Shown: positions 39,055 to 53,603 of the stretch, one piece after another
How positions within the stretch are numbered: the first letter of the stretch is position 1
Layout: each line of letters starts with the position of its first letter
Assembly (NCBI RefSeq): GCF_025770785.1
Contig: NZ_JANZLA010000012.1
Span: forward strand, 1-64,000
Reading direction: 5' to 3'
DNA: 64,000 nucleotides
Source: Cellulomonas sp. SG140
GTDB lineage: Bacteria > Actinomycetota > Actinomycetes > Actinomycetales > Cellulomonadaceae
Notes under the pieces: generated by a model
What the model was told of the DNA's origin: nothing
Databases searched by the model: none
Seen by the model: only the letters and a program-made list of their open reading frames with translations
Program-made: the position numbers and the translations under genes

Positions 39055-39951
39055 TCAGGCGAGCGTGTAGGCGCCGGCCGCGATGTCCTCGAGCAGGGTG
39101 GGACCCGTCGGCGACCAGCCCAGCAGCTGCCGGGTCGCGTCGCTCGTCGCAGCCAGGTCCATGCCGAAGAACGTGCCGATCCAACCGAAGTGCGCCGGCA
39201 CGTCGTCGGGCTCGACGGACCGGACGGGGACGTCGAGAGCCGCCCCGATCGCCTCGGCGATCGCTCGGGAGGGCACCCCCTCCTCCGCCACGGCGTGCAG
39301 CCTGCTGCCCGCAGGGGCGTCGGCCAGGCCGAGAGCGATCATCCGGGCCGCGTCCGACCGGTGCACCGCCGCCCACCGGTTGGCCCCCTCGCCGGGATAG
39401 GCGGACACGCCCTGCCGGCGGGCGATACCGGTCAGCGCGGCGACGAACCCGTGGTCCCGCATGCCGTGCACCGTCGGTGCGAACCGCAGCGCGATGCTGC
39501 GGACCCCCTGGTCCACCAGCTCCAGGGCCAGGTTCTCCGTGCCGCCGCGGGGCGACTGCGGCCCGTGGAACGGCGACGGGTCGGCTTCTGTCGCAGGGTG
39601 GCCCTGGGTGAGCCCTGCGACGCCCGAGGCGAGCAGGAACGTCTTGCCGGTTCCGACGAGTGCCTCGCCGATCGTCTCCACCGCACCGCGCTCGGCGGCG
39701 ACCGAGGCGGCCGGGTTCGACCAGTCGTGCTTGTTGGCCAGGTGGAGGACGGCGTCCGCGGCGAGCGCACCGGTGCGGATGGAGCCCAGGTCGTCCAGGT
39801 CGCCGCGCTGCACGGTGACGCCCTTGGCGGCCAGGGCGGCCGCGGACGAGTCCGACCGGGCCAGCCCCGTGACGGTGTGACCGGCCGCGAGCAGCTCGTC
39901 GACGGCGGCGGAGCCGATCCACCCGGAGGCTCCGGTGACGAACACGTGCAT
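39055..39951 (-). CDS. Atypical extended SDR (NAD(P)-binding epimerase-like)
   Basis: 298 residues. The nucleotide-binding motif is VTGASGWIGSAAVDELLAAG, followed by GLARSD and RGDLDDL. The catalytic YxxxK of ordinary SDRs is not present: at the expected place the sequence is SPRGGTENLALELVDQGVRS. That is characteristic of the atypical NAD-dependent epimerase/dehydratase-like group. Function unknown; possibly an oxidoreductase or a sensor. ATG 39951 is preceded by AGGGAG. It is divergent from a TetR gene with two shared 17-bp operator sites. Confidence 0.85.
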   Translation of the reverse strand: MHVFVTGASGWIGSAAVDELLAAGHTVTGLARSDSSAAALAAKGVTVQRGDLDDLGSIRTGALAADAVLHLANKHDWSNPAASVAAERGAVETIGEALVGTGKTFLLASGVAGLTQGHPATEADPSPFHGPQSPRGGTENLALELVDQGVRSIALRFAPTVHGMRDHGFVAALTGIARRQGVSAYPGEGANRWAAVHRSDAARMIALGLADAPAGSRLHAVAEEGVPSRAIAEAIGAALDVPVRSVEPDDVPAHFGWIGTFFGMDLAATSDATRQLLGWSPTGPTLLEDIAAGAYTLA

Positions 39952-39976
39952 GGGTGCTCCCTTCGAAAGGTCGCTG

Positions 39977-40032
39977 ATGTCAGCGACAGACATCACCCTA
40001 CGTCTCATGTCAGTCGCTGTCATCACTACACT
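39977..40032. promoter_or_regulatory. Two TetR operator sites between the SDR and tetR genes
   Basis: Site 1 (39977-39993, ATGTCAGCGACAGACAT) and site 2 (40007-40023, ATGTCAGTCGCTGTCAT) are 17-bp dyads; site 1 reversed matches site 2 at 15 of 17 positions. Centres are 30 bp apart. The tetR -10 TACACT (40027-40032) is 6 nt before its ATG and its -35 would lie in site 2, so repression of both divergent genes is likely. Confidence 0.75.
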
Positions 40033-40038
40033 CGGGCC

Positions 40039-40623
40039 ATGGTGCGATGGGAACCCGGTACGCGGGAGCGGCTGCAGGCGGCGGCCCTGGAGCTGTTCGC
40101 CGAGCGCGGGTTCGAGGAGACGACCGCCGCCGACATCGCCGCCGCGGTCGGCCTCAGCGAGCGGACGTTCTTCCGGCACTTCGCGGACAAGCGCGAGGTG
40201 CTGTTCGACGGGCAGTCCCGCCTGGTCGACGCCTTCCTCGCCGGCCTCGCCGACGCACCCGACGGCACCCCCGCGCTCGATCTGGTAGCCGCAGCACTGC
40301 GCTCGGGTGCGGACTTCTTCCCCGACGACCGGCGCGCCTGGGCCCGCCTGCGCCGCACCGTCATCGCCCAGAACCCGGCGCTGCTCGAACGGGAACGGCA
40401 CAAGATGGCCGAGCTGGCCGGCACGCTGCGCGCCGCGCTCCTCGCCCGAGGCGTCCCAGAGCCGGGGGCCACGCTCGCCGCGGAGGCCGGCAGCACGGTG
40501 TTCGGCGTCGCGTTCGGGCAGTGGATCCAGGAGGACGAGCACCGGTCGCTGGCGGAGATCGAGTCCACGGTGCTCGACGAGCTGCGGTCCCTCAGCTCGG
40601 CATCGCAGCGCGCCACGACGTAG
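40039..40623 (+). CDS. TetR-family regulator
   Basis: 194 residues. HTH: ETTAADIAAAVGLSERTFFRHFADKRE (split: ETTAADIAAAVGLSER, TFFRHFADKRE). The C-terminal domain resembles the MftR-like group (RAWARLRRTVIAQNPALLER). Long upstream in-frame reading is antisense shadow of the SDR gene. No ribosome site; -10 TACACT 6 nt ahead implies a leaderless mRNA. Likely represses itself and the SDR gene. Confidence 0.88.
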   Translation: MVRWEPGTRERLQAAALELFAERGFEETTAADIAAAVGLSERTFFRHFADKREVLFDGQSRLVDAFLAGLADAPDGTPALDLVAAALRSGADFFPDDRRAWARLRRTVIAQNPALLERERHKMAELAGTLRAALLARGVPEPGATLAAEAGSTVFGVAFGQWIQEDEHRSLAEIESTVLDELRSLSSASQRATT

Positions 40624-40628
40624 CCGGG

Positions 40629-40715
40629 GGGACGTCAGCGCGGCACGTCAGCGGGGCACGTCGGCGGGGCACGTCAGCGGGGCACGTCAGCGGGGCACGT
40701 CAGCGGGCGCGTCGG
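40629..40715. repeat. 13-bp tandem repeat (minisatellite), about six copies
   Basis: Units of CACGTCAGCGGGG, with single-base variants (GACGTCAGCGCGG, CACGTCGGCGGGG), run from about 40631 and decay into GCGTCGGAGCGG and GCGTCGGTGCGC. It fills most of the gap between tetR and the photolyase gene. Each unit contains the palindrome ACGT. Such arrays vary in copy number by slippage. Confidence 0.85.
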
Positions 40716-40780
40716 AGCGGCGCGTCGGTGCGCCACCGCACGCGTCGCCGCACGAGCGTCCGGCCCGTACCGTCGCACCC

Positions 40781-42196
40781 GTGCCCACCGTCCTCTGGTT
40801 CCGCCGCGACCTGCGGCTCACGGACCACCCGGCGCTGCTGGCCGCCGTCCGCGACGCGGCGGACGGCGAGGTGGTCGCCCTCTTCGTCGCCGATCCGCGG
40901 CTGATCGTCGCAGCCGGAGCACCCCGGCTGCGACGGCTCACCGCCAGCCTGCGCGCCCTCGACCGGGCGCTGGACGGGCGCCTGGTGATCCGCCTCGGCG
41001 CAACGGACGCCGTCGTGCCCGCCGTCGTCCATGAGGTCGGGGCAACGGCCGTGCACGTCACGGCCTCGACCGAGCCCTACGGCCGGCGGCGCGACGCGGC
41101 GGTGGAGCACGCGCTCGACGTGCCGTTGGTGCGGACCGGATCCCCGTACGCGGTGGCGCCCGGGCGGCTGCGCACGCGGCAGGGAACGCCGTACACCGTG
41201 TTCACGCCGTTCCGGCGGGCATGGCTGGAGCACGGGTGGTCGGCGCCCGCCGCGCCGGCTCCGACGGTCCGGTGGGTGCAGGTGCGGGGCGACGGCTGGG
41301 CGAGCCTGGCAGGACCGGACCACGACCACCGGCGCGCCGACCGGCAGCCGAGCGAACCGGGGGCGGACGGCGGGGACCCCACCGAACCGGCCGGGGAGCG
41401 GGACGCCCTCGCGTCGTGGCGTCGCTTCGCCGGCGGCCCGCTCGCCGAGTACGCGGTCGACCGGGACCGTCCGGACCGAGAGGGCACCTCACGGCTGTCG
41501 GCCGCGCTCAAGCTCGGCGAGGTGCACCCGCGCACGCTGCTCGCGGACCTGGCCCAGGCGGTGGCAGCCGTACCCGAGCTCGCCCCGGACGCCGAGGTGT
41601 TCACCTCCCAGCTGGCCTGGCGCGAGTTCCACGCCGACGTGCTGTGGCACCGGCCGGAGGCAGCCCACTCCTCGCTGCGCGCCGTGGTGCCCGACGACGC
41701 CTGGGCGTCCGGTCCGCACGCCGACGCGGCGTTCACCGCCTGGTCCGAGGGCCGTACCGGCTACCCGCTGGTCGACGCCGGCATGCGCCAGCTGGCCACC
41801 ACCGGCTGGATGCACAACCGGGTGCGGATGGTCACCGCGTCGTTCCTGGTCAAGGACCTGCACCTGGACTGGCGACGTGGGGCTGCGCACTTCATGGCGC
41901 ACCTGGTGGACGGGGACGTCGCGCAGAACCAGCTGAACTGGCAGTGGGTGGCCGGGACCGGCTTCGACGCCGCGCCGTACTTCCGGGTGCTGAACCCTGT
42001 CACCCAGTCCCAGCGGTTCGACCCCGACGGGCGGTACATGCACCGGTGGGTGCCCGAGCTCCGCGACGTCCCCGCGCCGGCGGTGCACCAGCCGTGGACC
42101 CTCGGCGAACGTGCCCCGGCGGGCTACCCCGCACCGATCGTCGACCACGCGACGGAGCGACGCGCGACGCTCGAGGCGTACGGCCGCCGCGGCTGA
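40781..42196 (+). CDS. phrB: Deoxyribodipyrimidine photolyase
   Basis: 471-residue light-driven repair enzyme for cyclobutane dimers. The N-terminal antenna domain opens with VLWFRRDLRLTDHPALLAAV. The FAD-binding helical domain has the DNA-photolyase signatures TGYPLVDAGMRQLATTGWMHN and RMVTASFLVKDLHLDWRRGA, then GDVAQNQLNWQWVAGTG. Length equals E. coli PhrB (472). GTG 40781 has TACCGT (40768-40773) 7 nt upstream and no ribosome site. Confidence 0.95.
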   Translation: MPTVLWFRRDLRLTDHPALLAAVRDAADGEVVALFVADPRLIVAAGAPRLRRLTASLRALDRALDGRLVIRLGATDAVVPAVVHEVGATAVHVTASTEPYGRRRDAAVEHALDVPLVRTGSPYAVAPGRLRTRQGTPYTVFTPFRRAWLEHGWSAPAAPAPTVRWVQVRGDGWASLAGPDHDHRRADRQPSEPGADGGDPTEPAGERDALASWRRFAGGPLAEYAVDRDRPDREGTSRLSAALKLGEVHPRTLLADLAQAVAAVPELAPDAEVFTSQLAWREFHADVLWHRPEAAHSSLRAVVPDDAWASGPHADAAFTAWSEGRTGYPLVDAGMRQLATTGWMHNRVRMVTASFLVKDLHLDWRRGAAHFMAHLVDGDVAQNQLNWQWVAGTGFDAAPYFRVLNPVTQSQRFDPDGRYMHRWVPELRDVPAPAVHQPWTLGERAPAGYPAPIVDHATERRATLEAYGRRG

Positions 42197-42256
42197 CAGG
42201 TCCGGTGCGGGAACGGCCGCGCGAGCGCGGCCCGGCGGCTGCACGTGGGCACCGGC

Positions 42257-43186
42257 TCAGGTGCGCGCGACGACGTTCTGCGGTTCCCGTCCCGCCAGAA
42301 GGTCCTCGAGCAGCCGACGGACCAGCGCCGCCACGCGCGGCTCCGTGGCATCGGTGTTGCCGCCCTGGTGCGCCGTGATCAGCACGTTCGGCGCGTGCCA
42401 CAGCGGGTGCTCCGGTGGGAGGGGCTCCGGGTCGGTGACGTCGAGCGCCGCCCGGAGACGACCTGAGGTCAGCTCGGCGAGCAGCGCGTCGGTGTCCACC
42501 ACCTTGCCGCGCGCCAGGTTCACCAGCAGCGCACCGTCCTTCATCCGCCGCAGCAGCGCAGCGTCCACCAGGTGGTGGGTGCTGCGGTCCAGCGGCACGA
42601 CCAGGATCACCACGTCAGCGTCGCGCACCAGGTCCGCCAGCTCGCCGACGGCGTGCACGTGACCGTCGGCGGTGTCCCGCGCGCTGCGACCCACCTGCAC
42701 CACGTCGACCTCGAACGGCCGCAGCCGCGACACCACCGCGGCACCCACCGACCCGGCCCCGACCACCACGACCCGCCGGTCCGCCAGCGAGTGCAGCATC
42801 GGCGAGCTCCACCGGCCCTGTGCCTGGGCGGCGACGGCGTCCGGGAGGCCGCGCTGCATCGCCAACGTCAGCGCGAGGGCGAGCTCCGCGGTACCCGTGC
42901 TGTGCACGCCGCGACCGTTGCACAGCGTGATGCCCGCCGGCATGTGCGGCAGGGCGTGCTCGAACCCGGCGCTGGGCAGCTGCACGAGCCGAAGCCGGGG
43001 CAGGCCGTGCAGCACGGCGAAGCCACCGGGCCGGACGAAGTAGTGCGGGACCACCACCACGCCCACGTCGGGCGCTACGTCCGGGCCCAGCGGGGCCGCG
43101 AGGTCCCAGCGGACCAGCCGCACCCGGTCGGCCAGGTCGGCCAGACGGCCGAGCAGGTCCTGCGACGGCACGGTGACGGTCAGCAC
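42257..43186 (-). CDS. D-isomer-specific 2-hydroxyacid dehydrogenase
   Basis: 309 residues. The NAD-binding domain has VVVVGAGSVGAAVVSRLRPF. Catalytic residues are Arg in LVNLARGKVVD, Glu in LDVTDPEPLP and His in ITAHQGG. The substrate may be a glyoxylate- or phosphoglycerate-like 2-hydroxy acid. The GTG start at 43186 follows GGGGA and is 11 nt after the GNAT stop, so the two genes form an operon. Confidence 0.9.
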   Translation of the reverse strand: MLTVTVPSQDLLGRLADLADRVRLVRWDLAAPLGPDVAPDVGVVVVPHYFVRPGGFAVLHGLPRLRLVQLPSAGFEHALPHMPAGITLCNGRGVHSTGTAELALALTLAMQRGLPDAVAAQAQGRWSSPMLHSLADRRVVVVGAGSVGAAVVSRLRPFEVDVVQVGRSARDTADGHVHAVGELADLVRDADVVILVVPLDRSTHHLVDAALLRRMKDGALLVNLARGKVVDTDALLAELTSGRLRAALDVTDPEPLPPEHPLWHAPNVLITAHQGGNTDATEPRVAALVRRLLEDLLAGREPQNVVART

Positions 43187-43197
43187 GCCGATCCCCT

Positions 43198-43743
43198 CTA
43201 GGCCGGCTGCCCGGCCCGGTACTCGTCCTCCAGCAGACCCATCAGGATCCCGTCGCACCAGCCGTCGCCGTCGCGGTAGGCGTCGCGCAGCCGGCCCTCC
43301 ACGCGGAACCCGAGGTTCTCGTACAACGACTTCGCCCGCGCGTTGATCGCGAGCACCTCGATGCCGACGCGGTGCAGACCGAGCCCGTCGAAGGCGAAGC
43401 CGAGCACCAGCTCGATCGCCTCCGTGCCGTACCCCCGACCCCGGTACGCGGGGCGCATCTGCAGGGTGACGGAGGCGGCACCGACCACGGGGTCGATCGA
43501 CTCGAGCGCGATCTGGCCCAGGTACTCGTCGTCCCCGTTGGCCGTGACCGCCAGGACCAGTCGGTCCTCGGACGCCGCCGCGCGGGCGATCGCCGCGGGG
43601 ATCTCCGCGCGGGTGTACTGGCGGGTGCCGCCGACCAGCCGCCGACCCTCCGGGTCGGACAGCAGCTCGTAGACCGCGTCCGCGTCCCGTCCCTCGAGCG
43701 GTCGCAGCACGATCATCTCGCCCTGCAAGGTCGGTGCCCTCAT
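43198..43743 (-). CDS. GNAT-family N-acetyltransferase (RimJ/RimL-like)
   Basis: 181 residues. Begins with VLRPLEGRDADAVYELL. The acetyl-CoA motif is MRPAYRGRGYGTEAIELVLG, followed by LHRVGIEVLAINARAKSLYENLGF, the RimJ/RimL/SpeG pattern. Substrate unknown. ATG 43743; a longer in-frame reading upstream has no domain content. It precedes the D-2-hydroxyacid dehydrogenase gene in the same operon. Confidence 0.88.
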   Translation of the reverse strand: MRAPTLQGEMIVLRPLEGRDADAVYELLSDPEGRRLVGGTRQYTRAEIPAAIARAAASEDRLVLAVTANGDDEYLGQIALESIDPVVGAASVTLQMRPAYRGRGYGTEAIELVLGFAFDGLGLHRVGIEVLAINARAKSLYENLGFRVEGRLRDAYRDGDGWCDGILMGLLEDEYRAGQPA

Positions 43744-43858
43744 CGCCCGCACGCCTCTCGTCGCCGCCGTCCTGCCGGATCGGATCGTAGGGACGGCATG
43801 TGACCCGGATGTTGCCGACGTGCGACCGGTCGGTTCGGCCGGCCGCACGTCGATCCGG

Positions 43859-45364
43859 TCAGCCCCGCACCCGCTCCAGCACCAGCTCGCGGACCCGTGC
43901 GGCGTCGGCCTGCCCGCGGGTCGCCTTCATCACCGCGCCGATGATCGCGCCCACCGGGCCGAGGTTGCCGCCACGGATCTTCTCCGCGACGTCCGGCTGG
44001 GCCGCCAGGGCGTCGTCGATCGCGGCCAGCAGCGGCCCGTCGTCGGAGACGACCTCCAGGCCACGGGCGACGAGCACCTGCTCCGGGTCTCCCTCACCGG
44101 CCAGCACGCCCTCGAGCACCTGGCGCGCCAGCTTGTCGTTGATCCGGCCGGCGTCCACCAGCTGCTGCAGCGCACCGATCTGCGCGGGCGTGATCGGCAG
44201 GTCCGCCAGCTCGACCTCCTGCTGCTTGGCGGTGCGGGCCAGCTCGCCCATCCACCACTTGCGCGCCGCTGCCGGCGAGGCGCCCGCGGCGACGGTCGCC
44301 TCGATGAGGTCCACGGCACCGGCGTTGACCACGTCGCGCATCTCGGCGTCGGCGTAGCCCCACTCCCCCTGCAGCCGACGACGGCGAGCCGCCGGCAGCT
44401 CCGGCAGCGCGGCGCGGATCTGCTCGACCCAGGCCGGGTCCGGTGCGATCGGGACGAGGTCCGGCTCCGGGAAGTACCGGTAGTCCTCCGCGTCCGACTT
44501 CACGCGGCCCGGCGTCGTGATCCCGGTGTCCTCGTGCCAGTGCCGCGTCTCCTGGACCACGGCCTCGCCCGCGTCGAGGACGGCGGCCTGGCGCGTCACC
44601 TCGTAGCGCACGGCGCGCTCGACGGCACGGAAGGAGTTGACGTTCTTCGTCTCGGTCCGCGTGCCCAGCGGCGCCTGCGGGCTGGTGCGCAGCGACAGGT
44701 TCACGTCGGCGCGCACGTTGCCGCGCTCCATCCGCGCCTCGGACACGCCCAACGTGCGGAACATGTCGCGCAGCGTCTGGACGTAGGCGCGGGCCACCTC
44801 GGGTGCCCGGGCGCCCGCTCCCTCGATCGGCCGGGTGACGATCTCGACGAGCGGCACGCCGGCCCGGTTGTAGTCGACCAGCGAGTACGTCGCACCGTGG
44901 ATGCGGCCACCCTCACCACCGACGTGGGTGTTCTTGCCGGCGTCCTCCTCCATGTGGGCGCGCTCGATCTGCACCCGGAACGTGGTGCCGTCCTCGAGGT
45001 CCACGTCCACCCAGCCGTCGTACGCGATCGGCTCGTCGTACTGCGACGTCTGGAAGTTCTTCGGCACGTCCGGGTAGAAGTAGTTCTTCCGGGCGAAGCG
45101 GCAGCTCGCGGCGATCGTGCAGTTCAGCGCCAGACCGATGCGGATCGCGTACTCGACCGCCGTGCCGTTCACCGCCGGCAGCGCACCCGGCAGGCCGAGG
45201 CTCACCGGGGTGACCTGCGTGTTCGGCTCCGCCCCGAACGACTGCTCGGCGCCGTCGAACATCTTGGTGCGCGTCCCCAGCTCGACGTGCACCTCGATCC
45301 CGAACACCGGGTCGTACCGGGACACCGCCTCGTCGTACTCGACCAAGTCCACGCTCGTCGTCAC
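43859..45364 (-). CDS. gatB: Asp-tRNA(Asn)/Glu-tRNA(Gln) amidotransferase subunit B
   Basis: 501 residues. Binds tRNA and transfers ammonia to the misacylated aminoacyl group. Motifs: [51 protein letters not shown] (GatB signature), [16 protein letters not shown] and [13 protein letters not shown]. The C-terminal YqeY-like domain ends [19 protein letters not shown]. It overlaps gatA by 4 bp. The zinc-site cysteines of some GatB are not obvious. Confidence 0.97.
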   Translation of the reverse strand: MTTSVDLVEYDEAVSRYDPVFGIEVHVELGTRTKMFDGAEQSFGAEPNTQVTPVSLGLPGALPAVNGTAVEYAIRIGLALNCTIAASCRFARKNYFYPDVPKNFQTSQYDEPIAYDGWVDVDLEDGTTFRVQIERAHMEEDAGKNTHVGGEGGRIHGATYSLVDYNRAGVPLVEIVTRPIEGAGARAPEVARAYVQTLRDMFRTLGVSEARMERGNVRADVNLSLRTSPQAPLGTRTETKNVNSFRAVERAVRYEVTRQAAVLDAGEAVVQETRHWHEDTGITTPGRVKSDAEDYRYFPEPDLVPIAPDPAWVEQIRAALPELPAARRRRLQGEWGYADAEMRDVVNAGAVDLIEATVAAGASPAAARKWWMGELARTAKQQEVELADLPITPAQIGALQQLVDAGRINDKLARQVLEGVLAGEGDPEQVLVARGLEVVSDDGPLLAAIDDALAAQPDVAEKIRGGNLGPVGAIIGAVMKATRGQADAARVRELVLERVRG

Positions 45365-46878
45365 CGTGCCACCTCCAGCTCGGGCGCGCGCGAGAGCAGC
45401 GGCCCCTCCCAGCTCTGCTCCAGCAACGCCTCGAGGGCGCCCCCCACCCGGTACAGCCGCGCGTCCTCACGCGCCGGCGCCAGCACCTGGAAGCCGACGG
45501 GCAGGCCGTCGTCGGACAGTCCCGACGGCAGCGACATGCCCGGGACGCCCGCGAGGTTCGCCGGGATGGTCGCCACGTCGTTCAGGTACATCGCCAGCGG
45601 GTCGTCCAGCTTCTCGCCGAGCCGGAACGCCGTGGTCGGCGCTGTCGGGGACACCAGCACGTCCGCCTGCGCGAAGGCGGCCGCGAAGTCCCGCTGGATC
45701 AGCGTGCGCACCTTCTGCGCCGAGCCGTAGTAGGCGTCGTAGTACCCGGCCGACAGGGCGTAGGTGCCCAGGATGATCCGGCGCTTCACCTCGTCGCCGA
45801 AGCCGGCGCCTCGGGTCGCCGCCATGACGCGCTCGGCGGTCGCCGGGCCGTGGTCCGGCTCGACGCGCAGGCCGAACCGCATGCCGTCGAACTTGGCGAG
45901 GTTGCTCGACGCCTCCGCCGGCAGGATCAGGTAGTACGCCGCCAGGGCGTACTGGAAGTGCGGGCACGAGACCTCGACGATCTCGGCACCCGCCTCGCGC
46001 AGCAGGTCCAGCGACTCGGTGAAGCGGGCCAGCACGCCCGGCTGGTAGCCGTCGCCCTGCAGCTCACGGATCACGCCGACGCGCACACCGCGCAGATCGC
46101 CCGACGCGCCCGCACGCGCGGCCGCGACGTAGTCCGGCACCTCGTCCGGCAGCGACGTGGAGTCGAACGGGTCGTGGCCGGCGATCAGCTGGTGCAGCAG
46201 CGCGGCGTCCAGCACCGTGCGGGTCACCGGGCCGGCCTGGTCGAGGCTGGACGCCAGCGCGATCAGCCCGTAGCGCGAGACGCTGCCGTACGTCGGCTTC
46301 ACGCCGACGGTGCCGGTGACGGCCGCCGGCTGCCGGATCGAGCCGCCGGTGTCCGTGCCGATCGCCAGCGGCGCCTCGTAGGCCGCGACGGCGGCGGCGG
46401 AACCGCCGCCCGAGCCGCCGGGGATGCGGTCGAGGTCCCACGGGTTGTGCGTGTTCCCGTACGCCGAGTGCTCGGTGGACGATCCCATGGCGAACTCGTC
46501 CATGTTGGTCTTGCCCAGGATCGGCAGGCCGGCGGACTTGATCTTCTGCACCAGCGTCGCGTCGTACGGCGGCACCCAGTCGCGCAGGATGGCGGACCCG
46601 GCGGTGGTGGGCAGGCCGCGCGTGACGACGACGTCCTTGACGGCGATCGGCACCCCGGCGAGGGGGTGCACCGGCGCGCCCGCTGACCGCCGGGCGTCGA
46701 CGTCTGCCGCCGTCGCGAGCGCCTGGTCGGCACTGACGTGCAGGAACGCATGGACGGGGCCGTCCACCGCGGTGATCCGCTCCAGGTGCGCGGTGGTCGC
46801 CTCGACCGCGCTGACCTCGCGGGTGGCCAGGCGCTCGGACAGCTCGGCGGCGGTCAGCCGCGTCAGGTCGGCGCTCAC
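45361..46878 (-). CDS. gatA: Asp-tRNA(Asn)/Glu-tRNA(Gln) amidotransferase subunit A
   Basis: 505-residue amidase that releases ammonia from glutamine. The Ser-cisSer-Lys triad lies in [19 protein letters not shown] (Lys), and [15 protein letters not shown] with [15 protein letters not shown] (serines). The [20 protein letters not shown] region and C-terminal [18 protein letters not shown] are typical. The gene is flanked by 4-bp overlaps with gatC and gatB, matching the trimeric complex stoichiometry. Confidence 0.97.
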   Translation of the reverse strand: MSADLTRLTAAELSERLATREVSAVEATTAHLERITAVDGPVHAFLHVSADQALATAADVDARRSAGAPVHPLAGVPIAVKDVVVTRGLPTTAGSAILRDWVPPYDATLVQKIKSAGLPILGKTNMDEFAMGSSTEHSAYGNTHNPWDLDRIPGGSGGGSAAAVAAYEAPLAIGTDTGGSIRQPAAVTGTVGVKPTYGSVSRYGLIALASSLDQAGPVTRTVLDAALLHQLIAGHDPFDSTSLPDEVPDYVAAARAGASGDLRGVRVGVIRELQGDGYQPGVLARFTESLDLLREAGAEIVEVSCPHFQYALAAYYLILPAEASSNLAKFDGMRFGLRVEPDHGPATAERVMAATRGAGFGDEVKRRIILGTYALSAGYYDAYYGSAQKVRTLIQRDFAAAFAQADVLVSPTAPTTAFRLGEKLDDPLAMYLNDVATIPANLAGVPGMSLPSGLSDDGLPVGFQVLAPAREDARLYRVGGALEALLEQSWEGPLLSRAPELEVAR

Positions 46879-47174
46879 GCGTCCTCCCCCAGGATCTGCG
46901 GGACGGCGAACTTGCCCTCCTGGGCGGCCGGTGCGCCGGCCAGCACCTCGTCGCGGTCGAGCGGCGGAACCGGCTCGTCGGCGCGGAACACGTTGGTGAG
47001 CGGCAGCGGGTGGCTGGTGGCCGGGACGTCCGGGGTGGCGATCTCGGCGACCCGGGCGACCGACTGGACGATGACGTCGAGCTCGCCGGCGAGGCGGTCC
47101 AGCTCGACGGACGTCAGGTCGATCCGCGCCAGGGCCGCCACGCGCGCGACCTCGTCGCGAGAGAGGGTGGACAT
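46875..47174 (-). CDS. gatC: Asp-tRNA(Asn)/Glu-tRNA(Gln) amidotransferase subunit C
   Basis: 99 residues that stabilise GatA-GatB. Typical opening [18 protein letters not shown] and end [14 protein letters not shown] 47174; TAGACT (47187-47182) lies 7 nt upstream and there is no ribosome site, so the gatCAB mRNA is probably leaderless. First gene of gatC-gatA-gatB. Confidence 0.95.
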   Translation of the reverse strand: MSTLSRDEVARVAALARIDLTSVELDRLAGELDVIVQSVARVAEIATPDVPATSHPLPLTNVFRADEPVPPLDRDEVLAGAPAAQEGKFAVPQILGEDA

Positions 47175-47282
47175 GCGGTGGAGTCTAGTGGCGCCCTCGG
47201 ACGGCCCCTCGGGCCCCGGGGCCCGGCCGGACCACCGCCGGCCCGGCCGACCGGCGTCTCCCGCCGACCACCCGGTCGCTGG

Positions 47283-47702
47283 TCAGCCGCGTTCGAGGGC
47301 GACGGCGAGCAGCTCGAGCAGTGCCTCCGCGTAGGCGTCCGCCGCCGAGTCGGCCCCGAACACCTGCTCGGGTCTGCCGGCGAGCTCGACGAGCACCTCG
47401 AAGCGACCGTCCAACGTGCGCGCCAGGCTGCGGAACGTCCCGCCGAGCAGCTCGCGCAGCTGGTCCTCGCGGGGCAGCCACAGGGCGTCGTCCTGCTCGA
47501 CGGAGTCCAGGGCCCACTCGGTGGTGCCGTTGAAGCCCAGCACCGTCCCGCTCGGGTAGGGATGGGCCTCCACCACCATGTCGCTGATGGTGAACACCTC
47601 GCCGGACAGCTGGGCCGAGCGGAGCGCGAACCGGTCCCCGGCGTGCGGGTGCCACACGAGGCCCGCCCGGTGCAGCCGCTCGGCGGCAGAGGTCGAGATC
47701 AC
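47283..47702 (-). CDS. Conserved actinobacterial hypothetical protein
   Basis: 139 residues. Conserved-looking blocks are LHRAGLVWHPHAGDRFALR, EVFTISDMVVEAH, GFNGTTEWALDSVEQDDALW and LPREDQLRELLGGTFRSL. I recall homologues in actinobacterial databases labelled pilus assembly protein CpaE, but there is no P-loop or CpaE domain, so that label is not supported. Cytoplasmic, no motif for catalysis. GTG 47702 follows GGAGAG closely. It lies 25 nt after the double GNAT gene, likely same operon. Confidence 0.78.
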   Translation of the reverse strand: MISTSAAERLHRAGLVWHPHAGDRFALRSAQLSGEVFTISDMVVEAHPYPSGTVLGFNGTTEWALDSVEQDDALWLPREDQLRELLGGTFRSLARTLDGRFEVLVELAGRPEQVFGADSAADAYAEALLELLAVALERG

Positions 47703-47727
47703 CTCTCCAGTATCCGCGGCGCGACGC

Positions 47728-52475
<4,748 letters not shown>

Positions 52476-52479
<4 letters not shown>

Positions 52480-53603
52480 GCGCGCACCGCGGAATCCCGA
52501 CCCGTCGCAGCCGACGCCGGCCCAGCGGTCCCGGTGACCGTCGCCTGTCCCAGCACCCGGCTCCCCGCGTAGAGCACCAGGGACTGCCCCGGCGCCACGC
52601 CGCGCAGCGCGGCGTCCGCGTCCAGCGCGACCTCGACGCGGTCGTCCGCCCGGATGACCTGAGCGCCCACCGCCGCACCGTGCGCCCGCACCTGCACGTC
52701 GCACGCCGTCCCGGCAGCCGGCGCCTCGCCGAACCACACGGCACGGTCCGCCCGCACCGCGGTCACGGCAAGAGCCTCCGCCGGGCCGACCACGACCCGG
52801 TTCCGCACCGGCTCGACCGCGAGCACGTACCTCGGGCGGCCGTCCACCGCCGGCCGTCCCAGGTGCAGCCCACGCCGCTGCCCCACCGTGTAGGCGTACG
52901 CCCCGTCGTGCACCCCGACCACCGTGCCGTCGACGTCCACCACCTCGCCGGGGCGGGAGCCGAGCCGGTCCCTCAGGAACCCCTGGGTGTCCCCGTCGGC
53001 CACGAAGCAGATGTCGTAGGAGTCGGGCTTGGCCGAGACGGACAGACCGCGCCGGGCCGCCTCGGCGCGTGTCTGCTCCTTGGAGACGACGTCCCCGAGC
53101 GGGAACAGCGCACGTGCGAGCCGCTGCGGACCCATCACCGCCAGCACGTACGACTGGTCCTTGGCCGCGTCCCTCGCCCGGTGCAGCTCACGGGACCCGT
53201 CGGGACCGTCGACCACGCGCGCGTAGTGCCCCGTGCACACCGCGTCGAACCCGAGCGCCACGCCCTTGTCCAGCAGCGCCGAGAACTTGACGTGCTCGTT
53301 GCACCGCACGCACGGGTTCGGGGTGCGACCCGCCTGGTACTCGGACAGGAAGTCGGCGACCACCGTCTGCTCGAACTGCGTCGACAGGTCCCACACGTAG
53401 AACGGGATGCCCAGCACGTCCGCCGCGCGACGGGCGTCGCCGGCGTCCTCGATCGAGCAGCAGCCACGTGAGCCGGTGCGCAGCTGGTCGCGGTTGCGGG
53501 ACAGGGCCATGTGCACCCCGACCACCTCGTGACCCGCGTCGACCGCGCGCGCTGCCGCCACCGCCGAGTCGACACCGCCGGACAGCGCCGCGAGCACCCG
53601 CAT
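52476..53603 (-). CDS. mnmA: tRNA-specific 2-thiouridylase
   Basis: 375-residue enzyme that thiolates U34 of Lys, Glu and Gln tRNAs. The PP-loop is [14 protein letters not shown]; the catalytic cysteines are in [14 protein letters not shown] and [23 protein letters not shown] marks the C-terminal half. ATG 53603 overlaps the desulfurase stop by one base (TGATG), giving a sulfur-transfer operon. Confidence 0.96.

Noticed and set aside
40629-40715. CRISPR array in the 13-bp repeats
   Set aside because: Units are contiguous without spacers and only 13 bp; a minisatellite.
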